This document shows positions 1-7,377 of a DNA stretch of 17,135 bases, piece after piece; position 1 is the stretch's first letter; each line of letters opens with the position of its first letter. Source of the stretch: JAJISG01 sp964347345 (GTDB lineage Archaea > Thermoplasmatota > Thermoplasmata > RBG-16-68-12 > JAJISG01); contig CAYFYB010000029.1 in the NCBI GenBank assembly GCA_964347345.1, positions 1 through 17,135 of the forward strand, read 5' to 3'. The notes under the pieces were generated by a model, which did not search any database, was not told the DNA's origin, and saw nothing but the letters and a program-made list of their open reading frames with translations. The translations under genes and the position numbers were made by a program.

Positions 1-2
1 GG

Positions 3-359
3 GCAAGCCTCGATAAGGAGAGAGCCGTGCTGGAGGGCTTCCAGGGAGAGCTGACAAGTCGAGAGGAGAAGATAGCTGCTCAGAGAGCGGAAGTCGAGCG
101 GGAGAAAGAGGAGCTTGCAGGCGCCAGGGAAGCCTCTGACATCAAAGCTGCCGAACTCACGAGTCGTGAGGAGGAGGTGGCGAGACGGGAGAGAGAGGTT
201 CAAGAGGCCTCCGAGAGGCTACATGCTGAAGAGGAGGAAAGTCGAGCCAGGCTCGATGCTCTTAGAGTCGAGGTGGAAAGGGAGAGACAGGAGATTGAAG
301 ACCGTCTCCAGATGATGAAGCAGAAGGCCATGGAGCTCTTCGAAGCGACAAAGATATAG
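3..359 (+). CDS. Coiled-coil protein, C-terminal part (5' end outside the window)
   Basis: The reading frame is open to the left edge of the window, so a GTG at 27 is probably internal and the protein begins upstream. What remains is almost entirely charged heptad sequence rich in Glu, Arg, Lys and Ala with no Pro, and only one Gly beyond the first few residues, as expected for a long coiled coil. Counting from the GTG, the motif ELTSREE occurs at residues 8-14 and again at 43-49, a spacing of 35 residues or exactly five heptads, so the rod is partly built from an internal repeat. It ends in a short tail, MELFEATKI. No catalytic domain is visible in this part. It could be the tail of an SMC-like, structural or scaffolding protein; function is unknown. 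The stop at 357-359 is followed by about 150 bases without a gene. Confidence 0.75.
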   Translation, partial: ASLDKERAVLEGFQGELTSREEKIAAQRAEVEREKEELAGAREASDIKAAELTSREEEVARREREVQEASERLHAEEEESRARLDALRVEVERERQEIEDRLQMMKQKAMELFEATKI

Positions 360-450
360 GACCACGAGGGGCAGCCTTGGGCGTTCTGAGGGCGCAGATG
401 GCACATATGCTGGCCACCTCCTCTTATACCAAATCCTTCTGGCAAAGGTG

Positions 451-456
451 TATATT
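451..456 (+). promoter_or_regulatory. Possible TATA box for the GNAT/C45 gene pair
   Basis: TATATT lies in the 148-base gap before the acetyltransferase, about 52 bases before its proposed TTG start. This would leave a leader of roughly 25-30 bases. It is the only AT-rich hexamer of this kind in the gap, but the match is short. Confidence 0.35.
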
Positions 457-507
457 CGAGGAGACAGTGGGTGAAGGAGCCCTTTGGGCCACGGGGACCG
501 GCGATAA

Positions 508-1503
508 TTGGGACAGAATGGGCACAATCGGCTGACTCGACAGGAGGTCGAGGTCCATGAGTTCCAACCGGAGCACTATGAGGGCGTCTTGGAAGTCCAC
601 AACACCCTGTTCCCAGACCACACCGCGAGCGTTGAGGAGTTTCGATTCGAAGACGAGAGCTGGGACCTAGAGAAGTATGCCTTCAAGAGGTATGTAGCCA
701 TCGGACCGAGGGAGGAGGTCCTGGGCTTCGGTGAGTATGGTCATTCCCCCTGGGTCTTCCACCATCAGAAATTCTGGATGGATGTCAACGTGCATCCCAG
801 GTGGCAGAGACAGGGCATAGGTACCCTCCTCTATGATCACCTCATGGAGGAGCTCTTGGGGCTGCGGGGCATCGAGGTTCGCTCGAGTGCCCAAGAGAAC
901 AGGCCCGAGGGGATTCGCTTTCTGACGAAGAGGGACTTCACAGAGAGAATGCGGACTTGGGAATCCGTCTTGGACCTCTCCAGATTTGACCCCTCGGGTT
1001 TCAGGGACCTCCTAGAGCACCCCAAGGGCGTCGAGCTCACAACCCTCGCCCAGGAGAGTGCACATGAACCCCAGCTCGACTTGAAGTTGCACCAGCTTGC
1101 GACGGACCTTGAGAGGGACGTCCCTCTCCCTGGCAAATACACTCCAGTTCCCTTTGACCTGTTCCGACAGTGGATCCTCAAGTCTCCCGGTGCGCTCCCA
1201 GAGGGCTACTTCCTGGCAAAGGTGGGGGAGGAGTACGTTGGCCAGTGTGTGCTGCATAGACAGATCGGAATGGAGGGGAGCCTTCGCCACGGGCTAACGG
1301 GTGTGCGAAGGGAATACCGTCGACGAGGCATCGCCATGATCCTGAAGGTTACGGCCCTCCGATGGGCTAAGGAGGCTGGATACAGGGCGGTAAGGACATG
1401 GAACGACTCCACCAACGAGGGCATGCTGGCCATCAACCGCAAGTTGGGATTTCAGAGGCGGCCCGCCTGGATCTCCTTCGTCAAGCAGCTGGGAACTACA
1501 TGA
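508..1503 (+). CDS. Tandem GNAT-family N-acetyltransferase (two GNAT domains)
   Basis: A 331-residue protein with two GCN5-related acetyltransferase (GNAT) domains, which transfer an acyl group from acyl-CoA to an amine. Domain 1 has the acetyl-CoA pyrophosphate loop at residues 95-107 (VHPRWQRQGIGTL). Domain 2 has the equivalent loop at about 254-268 (GVRREYRRRGIAM), then NDSTNEGML and a KLGF element at 289-305, typical of the family's C-terminal helix and strand. The substrate cannot be read from the sequence. The start is uncertain: a stop codon (505-507) sits directly upstream of the TTG at 508 and no clear ribosome-binding site is visible, but the first domain begins almost at once (EVHEF), so the true start must be close. 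The stop overlaps the start of the next gene in an ATGA, which points to translational coupling with the C45-family enzyme. Confidence 0.85.
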   Translation: MGQNGHNRLTRQEVEVHEFQPEHYEGVLEVHNTLFPDHTASVEEFRFEDESWDLEKYAFKRYVAIGPREEVLGFGEYGHSPWVFHHQKFWMDVNVHPRWQRQGIGTLLYDHLMEELLGLRGIEVRSSAQENRPEGIRFLTKRDFTERMRTWESVLDLSRFDPSGFRDLLEHPKGVELTTLAQESAHEPQLDLKLHQLATDLERDVPLPGKYTPVPFDLFRQWILKSPGALPEGYFLAKVGEEYVGQCVLHRQIGMEGSLRHGLTGVRREYRRRGIAMILKVTALRWAKEAGYRAVRTWNDSTNEGMLAINRKLGFQRRPAWISFVKQLGTT

Positions 1504-2645
1504 GCAGTAGGCTTCTCCATGTTCGGGCTTACGGCTCTCCCGGGGAGATAGGGCGCCTACACGGAGAGAGGGCGAGGGATCTCATCGAGGCGAACATCAG
1601 GTTATACTTCCACCGGTTTCAGCATGAGTGGGGGGTCCCCAGGGAGGAGGCCCTCAGACGGGCTAGGATGTATGCGGAGGTAATCGAGGAGGTCTCTGGC
1701 GACTACACGGAGGCCATGATAGGCGTGTCGGACGGGTCTGGCATCCCGTTTCATGAGATAGTCGCCATCAACGTTCGCTACGAGATTGTGTACAGTGAGT
1801 ATTCGAGGATGGGGAAGGAGGTGGGAATGCCGTCTGGGTGTACCGCCATCGCCCTCCTGCCAACAAAGACCAAGGGAGGGCATCTGCTAATGGCACAGAA
1901 CTGGGACTGGATTCCGGGGGTCAGAGGCATGATTTTGCAGTACAGGCTTCCCAGAGGCCCAGAGGTCCTCGCCTTCACGGAAGCTGGAATCGTCGGAGGG
2001 AAGATTGGACTCAACTCCGAGGGTCTCGGCCTGCTGATAAATGGGCTGGTGTCCGACCAGGACAGGTGGGAACGCCTTGGGGTGCCCTTTCACGTGCGCT
2101 GCTGGCAGGTTCTGTGCTCAGATTCCTTGGAGGAAGCATCGCTTCTGCTCAAGAATTCCCCTGCTTCCTGCTCCGCCAACTTCATGCTGGGCCAGGTGGG
2201 CGGGAGGAAGGCTAGGATTCTCGACCTGGAGACCTGCCCCTTGGGGACGCAGGATATCCAGCCAAAAGGCGGGCTCCTCACCCACGCCAATCACTTTCGC
2301 CGACGAGAAGCCCTCGGGATTTGGGAGCCTCTGATGGAGGAGCGAACCTCCACCTTTGAGCGCCAAGCCCGAGTGGATACACTCCTCGAGGAGGAGATGC
2401 GAAGGGTGGAGGGAGTGGGTGAGGAGGAGCTACGCAGGCTCTTGCGGGATCATGATGGGCAGCCCAAGTCCCTCTGCAGACACCCCGACACCAACCTCCC
2501 GGAAGCCCAGCGATATCAGACCGTCGTCTCTGTGGTCATGGATCTCAATGACAGAAGGCTCATGGTTGCGGACGGGCCGCCCTGCATTACCGAATACGAG
2601 GGCTTCAGCCTCAACTCGAGAAGAGATACTGACCCTGGGACCTGA
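1500..2645 (+). CDS. C45-family Ntn-hydrolase (acyl-CoA:6-aminopenicillanate acyltransferase-like)
   Basis: A 381-residue protein resembling the acyl-CoA:6-APA acyltransferase / peptidase C45 family. These are N-terminal nucleophile hydrolases that cut themselves before a Cys and then hydrolyse or form linear amide bonds. The likely self-cleavage site is the Gly-Cys pair in SGCTAIA, with Cys114 as nucleophile. The family motif NWDW follows at residues 134-137. The N-terminus (GSPGEIGRLHGE, residues 12-23) also fits the family. I chose the ATG at 1500 because it overlaps the previous stop; an earlier in-frame ATG at 1398 lies deep in the GNAT gene. Coupling to a double GNAT suggests the two act on the same acyl-amine chemistry, for example making and breaking an amide, but this is inference. 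The natural substrate is unknown and it need not involve penicillins. Confidence 0.82.
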   Translation: MSSRLLHVRAYGSPGEIGRLHGERARDLIEANIRLYFHRFQHEWGVPREEALRRARMYAEVIEEVSGDYTEAMIGVSDGSGIPFHEIVAINVRYEIVYSEYSRMGKEVGMPSGCTAIALLPTKTKGGHLLMAQNWDWIPGVRGMILQYRLPRGPEVLAFTEAGIVGGKIGLNSEGLGLLINGLVSDQDRWERLGVPFHVRCWQVLCSDSLEEASLLLKNSPASCSANFMLGQVGGRKARILDLETCPLGTQDIQPKGGLLTHANHFRRREALGIWEPLMEERTSTFERQARVDTLLEEEMRRVEGVGEEELRRLLRDHDGQPKSLCRHPDTNLPEAQRYQTVVSVVMDLNDRRLMVADGPPCITEYEGFSLNSRRDTDPGT

Positions 2646-2706
2646 GCCTAGCGGCCCTGAGGCCATGATGGCTCTATTCCTGCTTCAAGTGCGGGCCCCG
2701 TCGTGG

Positions 2707-2736
2707 CGAGTGACACAGACAGAACCGCGTCACTCG
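2707..2736. terminator. 8-bp inverted repeat between convergent genes, possible terminator
   Basis: CGAGTGAC (2707-2714) and GTCACTCG (2729-2736) are perfect inverted repeats separated by 14 bases. The repeat lies where the rightward C45 gene and the leftward Rieske gene converge, and it overlaps the last codons of the Rieske gene. A stem here could end transcripts from either side. No T-run follows, and archaeal terminators are often T-rich rather than hairpins, so the role is uncertain. Confidence 0.3.
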
Positions 2737-3059
2737 AGGATCAGGTAGACGACCCCTTCCTCCACCTCTAACCCGTACTTCTTCAGCGGCTCCTCAGCCG
2801 GCGGGTTGATGGCCTCCCCCGTCTCCACATCGAACTGGGAGAGGTGCAGCGGGCACCTCACCGAATCCCCCGTGAGAAAGCCCCTTTGGAGCTCCGCATA
2901 CTCATGGGTGCAGATACCGTCCAAAGCATGCAGCTTGCCTTCGAGGTTCACCAGAATGAACTTCCTGTCCTGGACGTTCACACCGTGGATCCCGCCCTCC
3001 TGGAAATCCTCGACCTTCCCAATCTCGACCCGCTTCAAGGGAACCCCTAGCCGATCCAC
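2730..3059 (-). CDS. Small Rieske [2Fe-2S] ferredoxin of the suf operon
   Basis: A 109-residue single-domain Rieske protein. The cluster ligands are visible as C50-x-H52 (CTH) and C69-x2-H72 (CPLH), 16 residues apart, followed by the usual FDVETG strand. There is no signal peptide or membrane anchor, so it should be a soluble cytoplasmic ferredoxin. The GTG start at 3059 overlaps the 3' end of sufD by 13 bases, so the two are almost certainly co-translated. A small Rieske ferredoxin in a suf operon is also known in Actinobacteria, where it may donate electrons during cluster assembly. Its exact job is not established. It is the last gene of the leftward operon. Confidence 0.88.
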   Translation of the reverse strand: MDRLGVPLKRVEIGKVEDFQEGGIHGVNVQDRKFILVNLEGKLHALDGICTHEYAELQRGFLTGDSVRCPLHLSQFDVETGEAINPPAEEPLKKYGLEVEEGVVYLILE

Positions 3060-4345
3060 TTCTGACTTATGAGGTCGAAGAGACGCTCCCGGGCCTGGGG
3101 CAGGTCCACCTGTTCCACAATGGGCGTCAGGAATCCCTCCACGAGCATCTTCCGGGCTTCGTCCTTGGGTACGCCCCGGCTCATGAGGTAGAACACGTGG
3201 TCCTCGTCAACCTGGGCCACGGAGGCTGAGTGCTTCGCCCTCTGTACCTCATTGGTCTTTATCTCCAGGCTCGGAATGGCCGTGGACTTGGTCTTCTTGC
3301 TCAGGAGCATGGAGTACTGGCCCAGGTAGGAGTCGGAGTTTAGGGCTGACTTCTCGATGGTGATGACCCCCTTCAAGGCTGAGCGGGACCTCTCCTGCAT
3401 GACTGCCTTGGAGAGGAGGTCGCTCACTGTATCCTGGCCCTCGTGGACCACGAAGTTGGTGTTGTCGAACCTCTCCGCCCCATTGCCATACACGACCTCC
3501 ACCTGCTTGATGCTCGAGCCCTGACCGGCCAGGATGCAATCAGCCCTGGACTTGCAAAGGAAGCCGCCAAAGCTGCCTAGGGCCTGGTTGAGGCTGCCTT
3601 CCCGGCCCAGTACCGCCTGGCGCGTGAGGAAGGAAACCACATGGTCACCGAACCTCTCGATGGCTGCATAGCGGAGGTTCGCACCGTCCTCCAGGAAGGT
3701 CTCAGCTGCGTTGCCAAACAGGCTCTGGGCCTCCTCCGAGCCGTTCGACTCGAACTCCTCGATGACGGAGGCCCGGCTACCCTTGGAGAGGTACAGGATG
3801 GTCCTGGTCAGCAGGGCTGAGGACTCCTCCGAGAACCTCCAACGCAGGTGAATGGGCTGGGTTATCTCGACCCGGGGCGGGATGAAGATGATGAAGGCAG
3901 TGGTGAATAGGGCCCTGCTCATCTTCCCGAACTTGTCGTTCGCCGGGAGGGCCCTGTCTCGAGCCAGAATCCTCTTGGCCAGGTCCGGTTTCATCTCCAG
4001 AAATCCGCTGGCCTCGTTGAAGTAGAAGTCCTTGTCCCGGAGCTTCTTTGTTATCCTGACCTCCCGGACCTGGCCCTCCTCGATGGTCCCTAGGGCGGCC
4101 TGGTCCCCACCGTCATAGATCGGGTTCTCCGAGCGCGGTTTTATGTCGGCGGTGGGTTGGAGAGCGGCAACCTTCGTTCCACGGATGTCGGTGTGACGGA
4201 CGAAGAGCGGTAGCGACTCCACGGGAATCTGGCGGAAAGCCTCTAAGGCCCGCAGCCTGTCCTCGCGCAGCCACTTCGGCTCCTCTCTCGCTTTAGAAAT
4301 GGAGGTAACCTGGCTCTCCGTCGCGTTACTCAGTGTGAACTCCAT
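3047..4345 (-). CDS. sufD: SufD, Fe-S cluster assembly scaffold subunit
   Basis: A 432-residue SufB/SufD-family protein. SufD pairs with SufB and two SufC ATPases to form the SufBC2D scaffold on which Fe-S clusters are built in the cytoplasm. The beta-helix core is followed by the conserved C-terminal helical region containing DHVFYLMSRG (382-391) and then the EARKMLVEGF stretch. His372 in VQRAKHSAS lies where the SufD histidine at the SufB-SufD interface (E. coli His360) is expected. It lacks the Cys-rich pattern of the neighbouring SufB, so it is SufD rather than a second SufB. It starts 32 bases after the sufB stop with only a weak ribosome-binding site, and its own stop lies within the Rieske gene. 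Confidence 0.93.
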   Translation of the reverse strand: MEFTLSNATESQVTSISKAREEPKWLREDRLRALEAFRQIPVESLPLFVRHTDIRGTKVAALQPTADIKPRSENPIYDGGDQAALGTIEEGQVREVRITKKLRDKDFYFNEASGFLEMKPDLAKRILARDRALPANDKFGKMSRALFTTAFIIFIPPRVEITQPIHLRWRFSEESSALLTRTILYLSKGSRASVIEEFESNGSEEAQSLFGNAAETFLEDGANLRYAAIERFGDHVVSFLTRQAVLGREGSLNQALGSFGGFLCKSRADCILAGQGSSIKQVEVVYGNGAERFDNTNFVVHEGQDTVSDLLSKAVMQERSRSALKGVITIEKSALNSDSYLGQYSMLLSKKTKSTAIPSLEIKTNEVQRAKHSASVAQVDEDHVFYLMSRGVPKDEARKMLVEGFLTPIVEQVDLPQARERLFDLISQKWIG

Positions 4346-4377
4346 TGTGTTACCATCCCAGGAGGGGGCCTAGGAGG

Positions 4378-5781
4378 CTATCCCACGTCACCCTCCATCT
4401 CCATCTTGATGAGCCTGTTGAATTCCACCGCGTACTCCATCGGCAGCTCCTTGGTGAAGACCTCCAGGAAGCCCAGGACGACCATGTTCATGGCCTCCGT
4501 CTCCGTCAGACCGCGGGACATCAGGTAGTACAGGACATCCTCGCTGATCTTCCCCACGGTTGCCTCATGGGTGATGGTGGCGTCGTCCTCCTCTACGTCC
4601 ATGTAGGGGTAGGTGTCGGAGCGGGAGATGGCGTCCAGCATGAGGGCATCGCATCGAACGCTGGACTTCACGTCCGTGGATCCCTTCGCCACGGACAGAT
4701 GACCCCTGTAGGTAACGCGGCCCCCGTTCTTGGACACGGACTTGCTGGTGATCCTGGACTGGGTCTGGGGAGCCAGGTGGATCGCCTTGGCCCCCGCGTC
4801 TTGGTGCTGGTTCTTGCCGGCGAAGGCTACGGAGAGGATTTCGGCCTTGGCGCCCTTTCCCAGAAGGTAGACCGAGGGATATTTCATCGTCAGTCCGCTG
4901 CCTATGTTGGCATCCACCCATTCCACCGTGGCGTTCTCCTTCGCATATGCCCTCTTGGTGACGAGGTTGTAGACGTTGTCAGACCAGTTCTGCAGGGTGG
5001 TGTACCGCACCTTGGCTCCGGGCTTCGCGATGACCTCCACCACCGCGGCGTGGAGGGAGTTTGACGAGTAGGTGGGGGCGGTGCATCCTTCGATGTAGTG
5101 AAACTGGCAGTCCTCCTCCCCGATGATGAGGGTTCTCTCGAACTGTCCTATGTTCTCCGCGTTGATCCTGAAGTAGGCCTGGAGGGGCTGCTCGACCTTG
5201 ACGCCCTTGGGGACGTATACGAAGCTGCCGCCGCTCCACACGGCAGTGTTCAGGGCCGCAAACTTGTTGTCCTCCGGCGGCACGATCGTCCCGAAGTACT
5301 CCTCGAAGATTTCCGGGTGCTCCCGGAGCCCCGCATCGGTGCCCATGAAGATGACGCCCTTCTCCTCCAGCTCCTTCAGGACGTTGTGGTAGACCACCTC
5401 GGATTCGAACTGAGCCCCAACGCCAGCCAGGAACTTCCTCTCGGCTTCTGGGATGCCGAGACGCTCGAAGGTCTTCTTGATCTTCTCAGGGACCTCCTCC
5501 CAGCTGCGCTCCTCCTTCTCTGAGGGCTTGGCGTAGTAGGTGATCTCGTCGAAGGCAATCTTGCTGAGGTCACCTCCCCAGTTGGGCATGGGCCTCTCAA
5601 GGAAGTGCTTGTATCCTTGCAGCCTCATGTTGAGCATCCAATCTGGCTCGTTCTTCCGCTTGGATATGTCCCTTATGATTTCCTCCTTGAGGCCCTTGGG
5701 GGCCCTGTAGACGTACTCGATGTCATCCCTGAAGTCGTACCGGCTGTAGTCCCTGTCGTAGACCTCCCTCTCCAGCGCCAT
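4378..5781 (-). CDS. sufB: SufB, Fe-S cluster assembly scaffold subunit
   Basis: A 467-residue SufB, the main sulfur-accepting scaffold of the SUF system. Features in order are the N-terminal DYSRYDF region (11-17), the motif FHYIEGCTAPTYSS (227-240) with Cys233, the beta-helix, Cys377 in SSVRCDALML, and the C-terminal THEATVGKISEDVLYYLMSRG region (404-424). Cys233 and Cys377 correspond in position to the E. coli Cys254 and Cys405, which receive sulfur and help nucleate the cluster. Length and motifs are normal and no intein is present. The ATG lies one base after the sufC stop and is preceded by a near-perfect ribosome-binding site inside the sufC end, so SufC and SufB should be made in balanced amounts. 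Confidence 0.96.
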   Translation of the reverse strand: MALEREVYDRDYSRYDFRDDIEYVYRAPKGLKEEIIRDISKRKNEPDWMLNMRLQGYKHFLERPMPNWGGDLSKIAFDEITYYAKPSEKEERSWEEVPEKIKKTFERLGIPEAERKFLAGVGAQFESEVVYHNVLKELEEKGVIFMGTDAGLREHPEIFEEYFGTIVPPEDNKFAALNTAVWSGGSFVYVPKGVKVEQPLQAYFRINAENIGQFERTLIIGEEDCQFHYIEGCTAPTYSSNSLHAAVVEVIAKPGAKVRYTTLQNWSDNVYNLVTKRAYAKENATVEWVDANIGSGLTMKYPSVYLLGKGAKAEILSVAFAGKNQHQDAGAKAIHLAPQTQSRITSKSVSKNGGRVTYRGHLSVAKGSTDVKSSVRCDALMLDAISRSDTYPYMDVEEDDATITHEATVGKISEDVLYYLMSRGLTETEAMNMVVLGFLEVFTKELPMEYAVEFNRLIKMEMEGDVG

Positions 5782-5782
5782 G

Positions 5783-6541
5783 CTATATCACCTCCACAGT
5801 AGACTCTTCCTTGATCCACTTGTAGCCCAATTCCTCCAGCTTGGCCGCCAGGTCGCTGCCCCCCGACTTCACAATCTTGCCATCCACTAGGACGTGGACG
5901 AAGTCCGGTGTGACGTGGTCAAGCAGCCTCTGGTAGTGAGTTATGAGAAGGACCCCCGTCTCCGGGCTGGCGTACTCATCAATCGCCTTTGCCACGGTCT
6001 TCAGGGCGTCGATGTCGAGGCCCGAATCGCTCTCGTCCAGGACGGCTATCCTGGGCTTGAGGACCAGTAGCTGAAGTATCTCCGCCCGCTTCTTCTCCCC
6101 ACCGGAGAAACCATCGTTTAGGTACCTGCCACCGAAGCTCGGATCCAGGTTGAGGCGGTTCATCCTCTCATCGACGTACTGGAAGAATTCAGCCACCTCG
6201 AACTGCTCCTCCGGGTGCATCCTCTTGTAGGCGATGTTCAGGAAGCTGCCGAGCTTGACCCCTGGGACCTCCATGGGATACTGAAAGCCTAGAAACAGAC
6301 CCCGCTGAGCCCTCTCGTGGGGACCTAGCTCGAGGATGCTCTCACCGTCCAGTAGGACATCGCCCTTGTAGACTTCGTACTTCGGATGGCCCATGAGGAC
6401 GTGGGAGAGGGTGGACTTGCCGCTGCCGTTGGGTCCCATCAGGGCGTGGATTTCGCCAGACCTGACGGTGAGGTCGAGGCCCTTGACTATGGCCTTTCCC
6501 TCCACGCCTGCGTGCAGATTCCTTATCTCCAGCACAGTCAT
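5783..6541 (-). CDS. sufC: SufC, Fe-S assembly ABC-type ATPase (copy 1)
   Basis: A 252-residue ABC ATPase, the energy-supplying subunit of the SufBC2D complex. Visible parts are Walker A GPNGSGKST (36-44), the Q-loop FQYP with Gln87, the signature FSGGEKK (145-151), Walker B IAVLDE (165-170) followed by the SufC-typical SDSGLDID, and the switch His202 in THYQR. All catalytic residues are present. The ATG at 6541 is preceded by GGAGG at a 9-base spacing. It is the first gene of the leftward operon sufC-sufB-sufD-Rieske. Its promoter shares an operator-like element with the promoter of a second sufC at 8617, described separately. Confidence 0.95.
   Translation of the reverse strand: MTVLEIRNLHAGVEGKAIVKGLDLTVRSGEIHALMGPNGSGKSTLSHVLMGHPKYEVYKGDVLLDGESILELGPHERAQRGLFLGFQYPMEVPGVKLGSFLNIAYKRMHPEEQFEVAEFFQYVDERMNRLNLDPSFGGRYLNDGFSGGEKKRAEILQLLVLKPRIAVLDESDSGLDIDALKTVAKAIDEYASPETGVLLITHYQRLLDHVTPDFVHVLVDGKIVKSGGSDLAAKLEELGYKWIKEESTVEVI
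5787..5795 (-). promoter_or_regulatory. Strong ribosome-binding site for sufB
   Basis: On the minus strand GGAGGTGAT is a full match to the anti-Shine-Dalgarno end of 16S rRNA. It sits in the last codons of sufC and its GGAGG core is 9 bases before the sufB ATG. It confirms that start and implies coupled translation. Confidence 0.8.
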
Positions 6542-6584
6542 TCCTGTGGTCCTCCGGGGTTAATCTCCCCCTCTAAGCTTTCCA

Positions 6585-6604
6585 ATAACACCGTTATATA
6601 TAAG
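6585..6604 (-). promoter_or_regulatory. TATA box and palindromic operator of the sufCBD operon
   Basis: On the minus strand CTTATATA (6604-6597) is a good archaeal TATA box. It runs directly into ATAAC-GGT-GTTAT (6597-6585), a perfect 5-base inverted repeat around 3 bases. The repeat would lie between TATA box and transcription start (expected near 6575), the usual place for an archaeal repressor site. A GGAACC sits 18 bases upstream of the palindrome (6621-6616 on this strand). The same set in the same spacing occurs before the second sufC. Confidence 0.75.
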
Positions 6605-6607
6605 CGT

Positions 6608-6619
6608 AACCACGTGGTT
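6608..6619. promoter_or_regulatory. 12-bp perfect palindrome in the divergent sufC/regulator promoter
   Basis: AACCACGTGGTT is identical on both strands. It lies just upstream of the sufC TATA box and about 26 bases before the presumed TATA box of the divergent regulator. It is a candidate dimer-binding site able to act on both promoters. It is absent, except for the GGAACC half, at the second sufC promoter. Confidence 0.5.
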
Positions 6620-6644
6620 CCGTCGCCTGACCAGAGACACAAGG

Positions 6645-6650
6645 TTAAAT
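6645..6650 (+). promoter_or_regulatory. TATA-like box of the divergent regulator gene
   Basis: TTAAAT lies about 26-29 bases before the GTG at 6676. Transcription from it would begin at or next to the start codon, so the regulator mRNA is probably leaderless. No ribosome-binding site is seen before this GTG, which agrees. Confidence 0.5.
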
Positions 6651-6675
6651 CCATCCCTTCACCTATAAACTATCG

Positions 6676-7377
6676 GTGGACCTGAGCGGCCTCGAGGAGC
6701 GGCAGTGGTGCGAATACGCCGTTCCCAATCTTCTGCCTGCCTTGAGGGCCGGCATCGCCCAAACCCTGTCCAGACGCTACGGTATGAGCCAGAGGCAGAT
6801 TGCCAGGCGACTGGGCCTCAGCCAGGCTGCCGTGAGCCATTACACTACTTCGCGACGTGCGGCTACGCCTCTGCGGGATCACACGGGCCTCTCCAAATAC
6901 GTGGAGAAGCTAGCTGACCGTGTCGCCACCGGACTCTCGGGGACGAGGCTCACAGCCGCCATATGTGGCATCTGCACCTCCTTCCGCCGAGGGGAGGACG
7001 TAGAACCTTGCTTCTGCCTATCCTCCGGTGTCTCAAGGCCGGAGTTCCTGTCCAGACCGGGGGACGGCTCTGTCGGTCAGCCCTGTGAGGCCGTCGTCGT
7101 GAAGAGGCTCCTCCCCTTCATACGGTCTGAGGTGGCCCACCGCTTGTCCGAGAAGAGAGCCCAGCAACGCGTGGCCTCGGACTTGGGGGTGACTCAACCG
7201 GCCGTGAGCCACTACCTCTCCAGCAGGCGAGAGGACATGCCACTGGATCGAATCTCAGGCTTCGCGGAGCACGTGGCAAAGCTCGCGGACAGGCTCTTGG
7301 AAGGGATAGGTCCAGAGGAGAGGAAAGGGGTAATCTGTCGGTTGTGCGTCGAGGCCAGAAGGGGGGGCGTCGGATAG
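6676..7377 (+). CDS. Tandem-repeat HTH regulator with two Cys...CxxC units, probable Fe-S sensing regulator of suf
   Basis: A 233-residue protein made of two copies of one unit that resembles the archaeal COG2522 predicted regulators. Unit 1 spans about 11-115 and unit 2 about 136-230. Each has an early Cys (C12; C137 in PCE), a LLP-x-[LI]R helix, an XRE/Cro-type helix-turn-helix (36-56, SQRQIARRLGLSQAAVSHY; 160-180), an SRR segment, a [HK]-[VL]-x-KLADR-type helix, and a terminal CxxC (C97/C100 in ICGIC; C221/C224 in ICRLC). The linker adds C112 and C114 (PCFC), giving eight cysteines in all. The Cys pattern suggests metal or Fe-S binding in each unit, though this is inference. The gene is divergent from sufC, and both suf promoters carry a shared palindrome, so it is the best local candidate for a SUF regulator. 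HTH assignment is firm; the ligand is not. Confidence 0.8.
   Translation: MDLSGLEERQWCEYAVPNLLPALRAGIAQTLSRRYGMSQRQIARRLGLSQAAVSHYTTSRRAATPLRDHTGLSKYVEKLADRVATGLSGTRLTAAICGICTSFRRGEDVEPCFCLSSGVSRPEFLSRPGDGSVGQPCEAVVVKRLLPFIRSEVAHRLSEKRAQQRVASDLGVTQPAVSHYLSSRREDMPLDRISGFAEHVAKLADRLLEGIGPEERKGVICRLCVEARRGGVG

Noticed and set aside
1398..1499. In-frame ATG at 1398 as the start of the C45-family enzyme
   Set aside because: It would overlap the GNAT gene by over 100 bases and add residues with no family resemblance; the ATG at 1500 gives a standard ATGA overlap and a family-like N-terminus.
4345..5064. Long plus-strand open frame of 239 codons opposite sufB
   Set aside because: It is antisense to a well-conserved gene, has His/Gly/Val-rich low-complexity sequence typical of a shadow frame, and shows no promoter.
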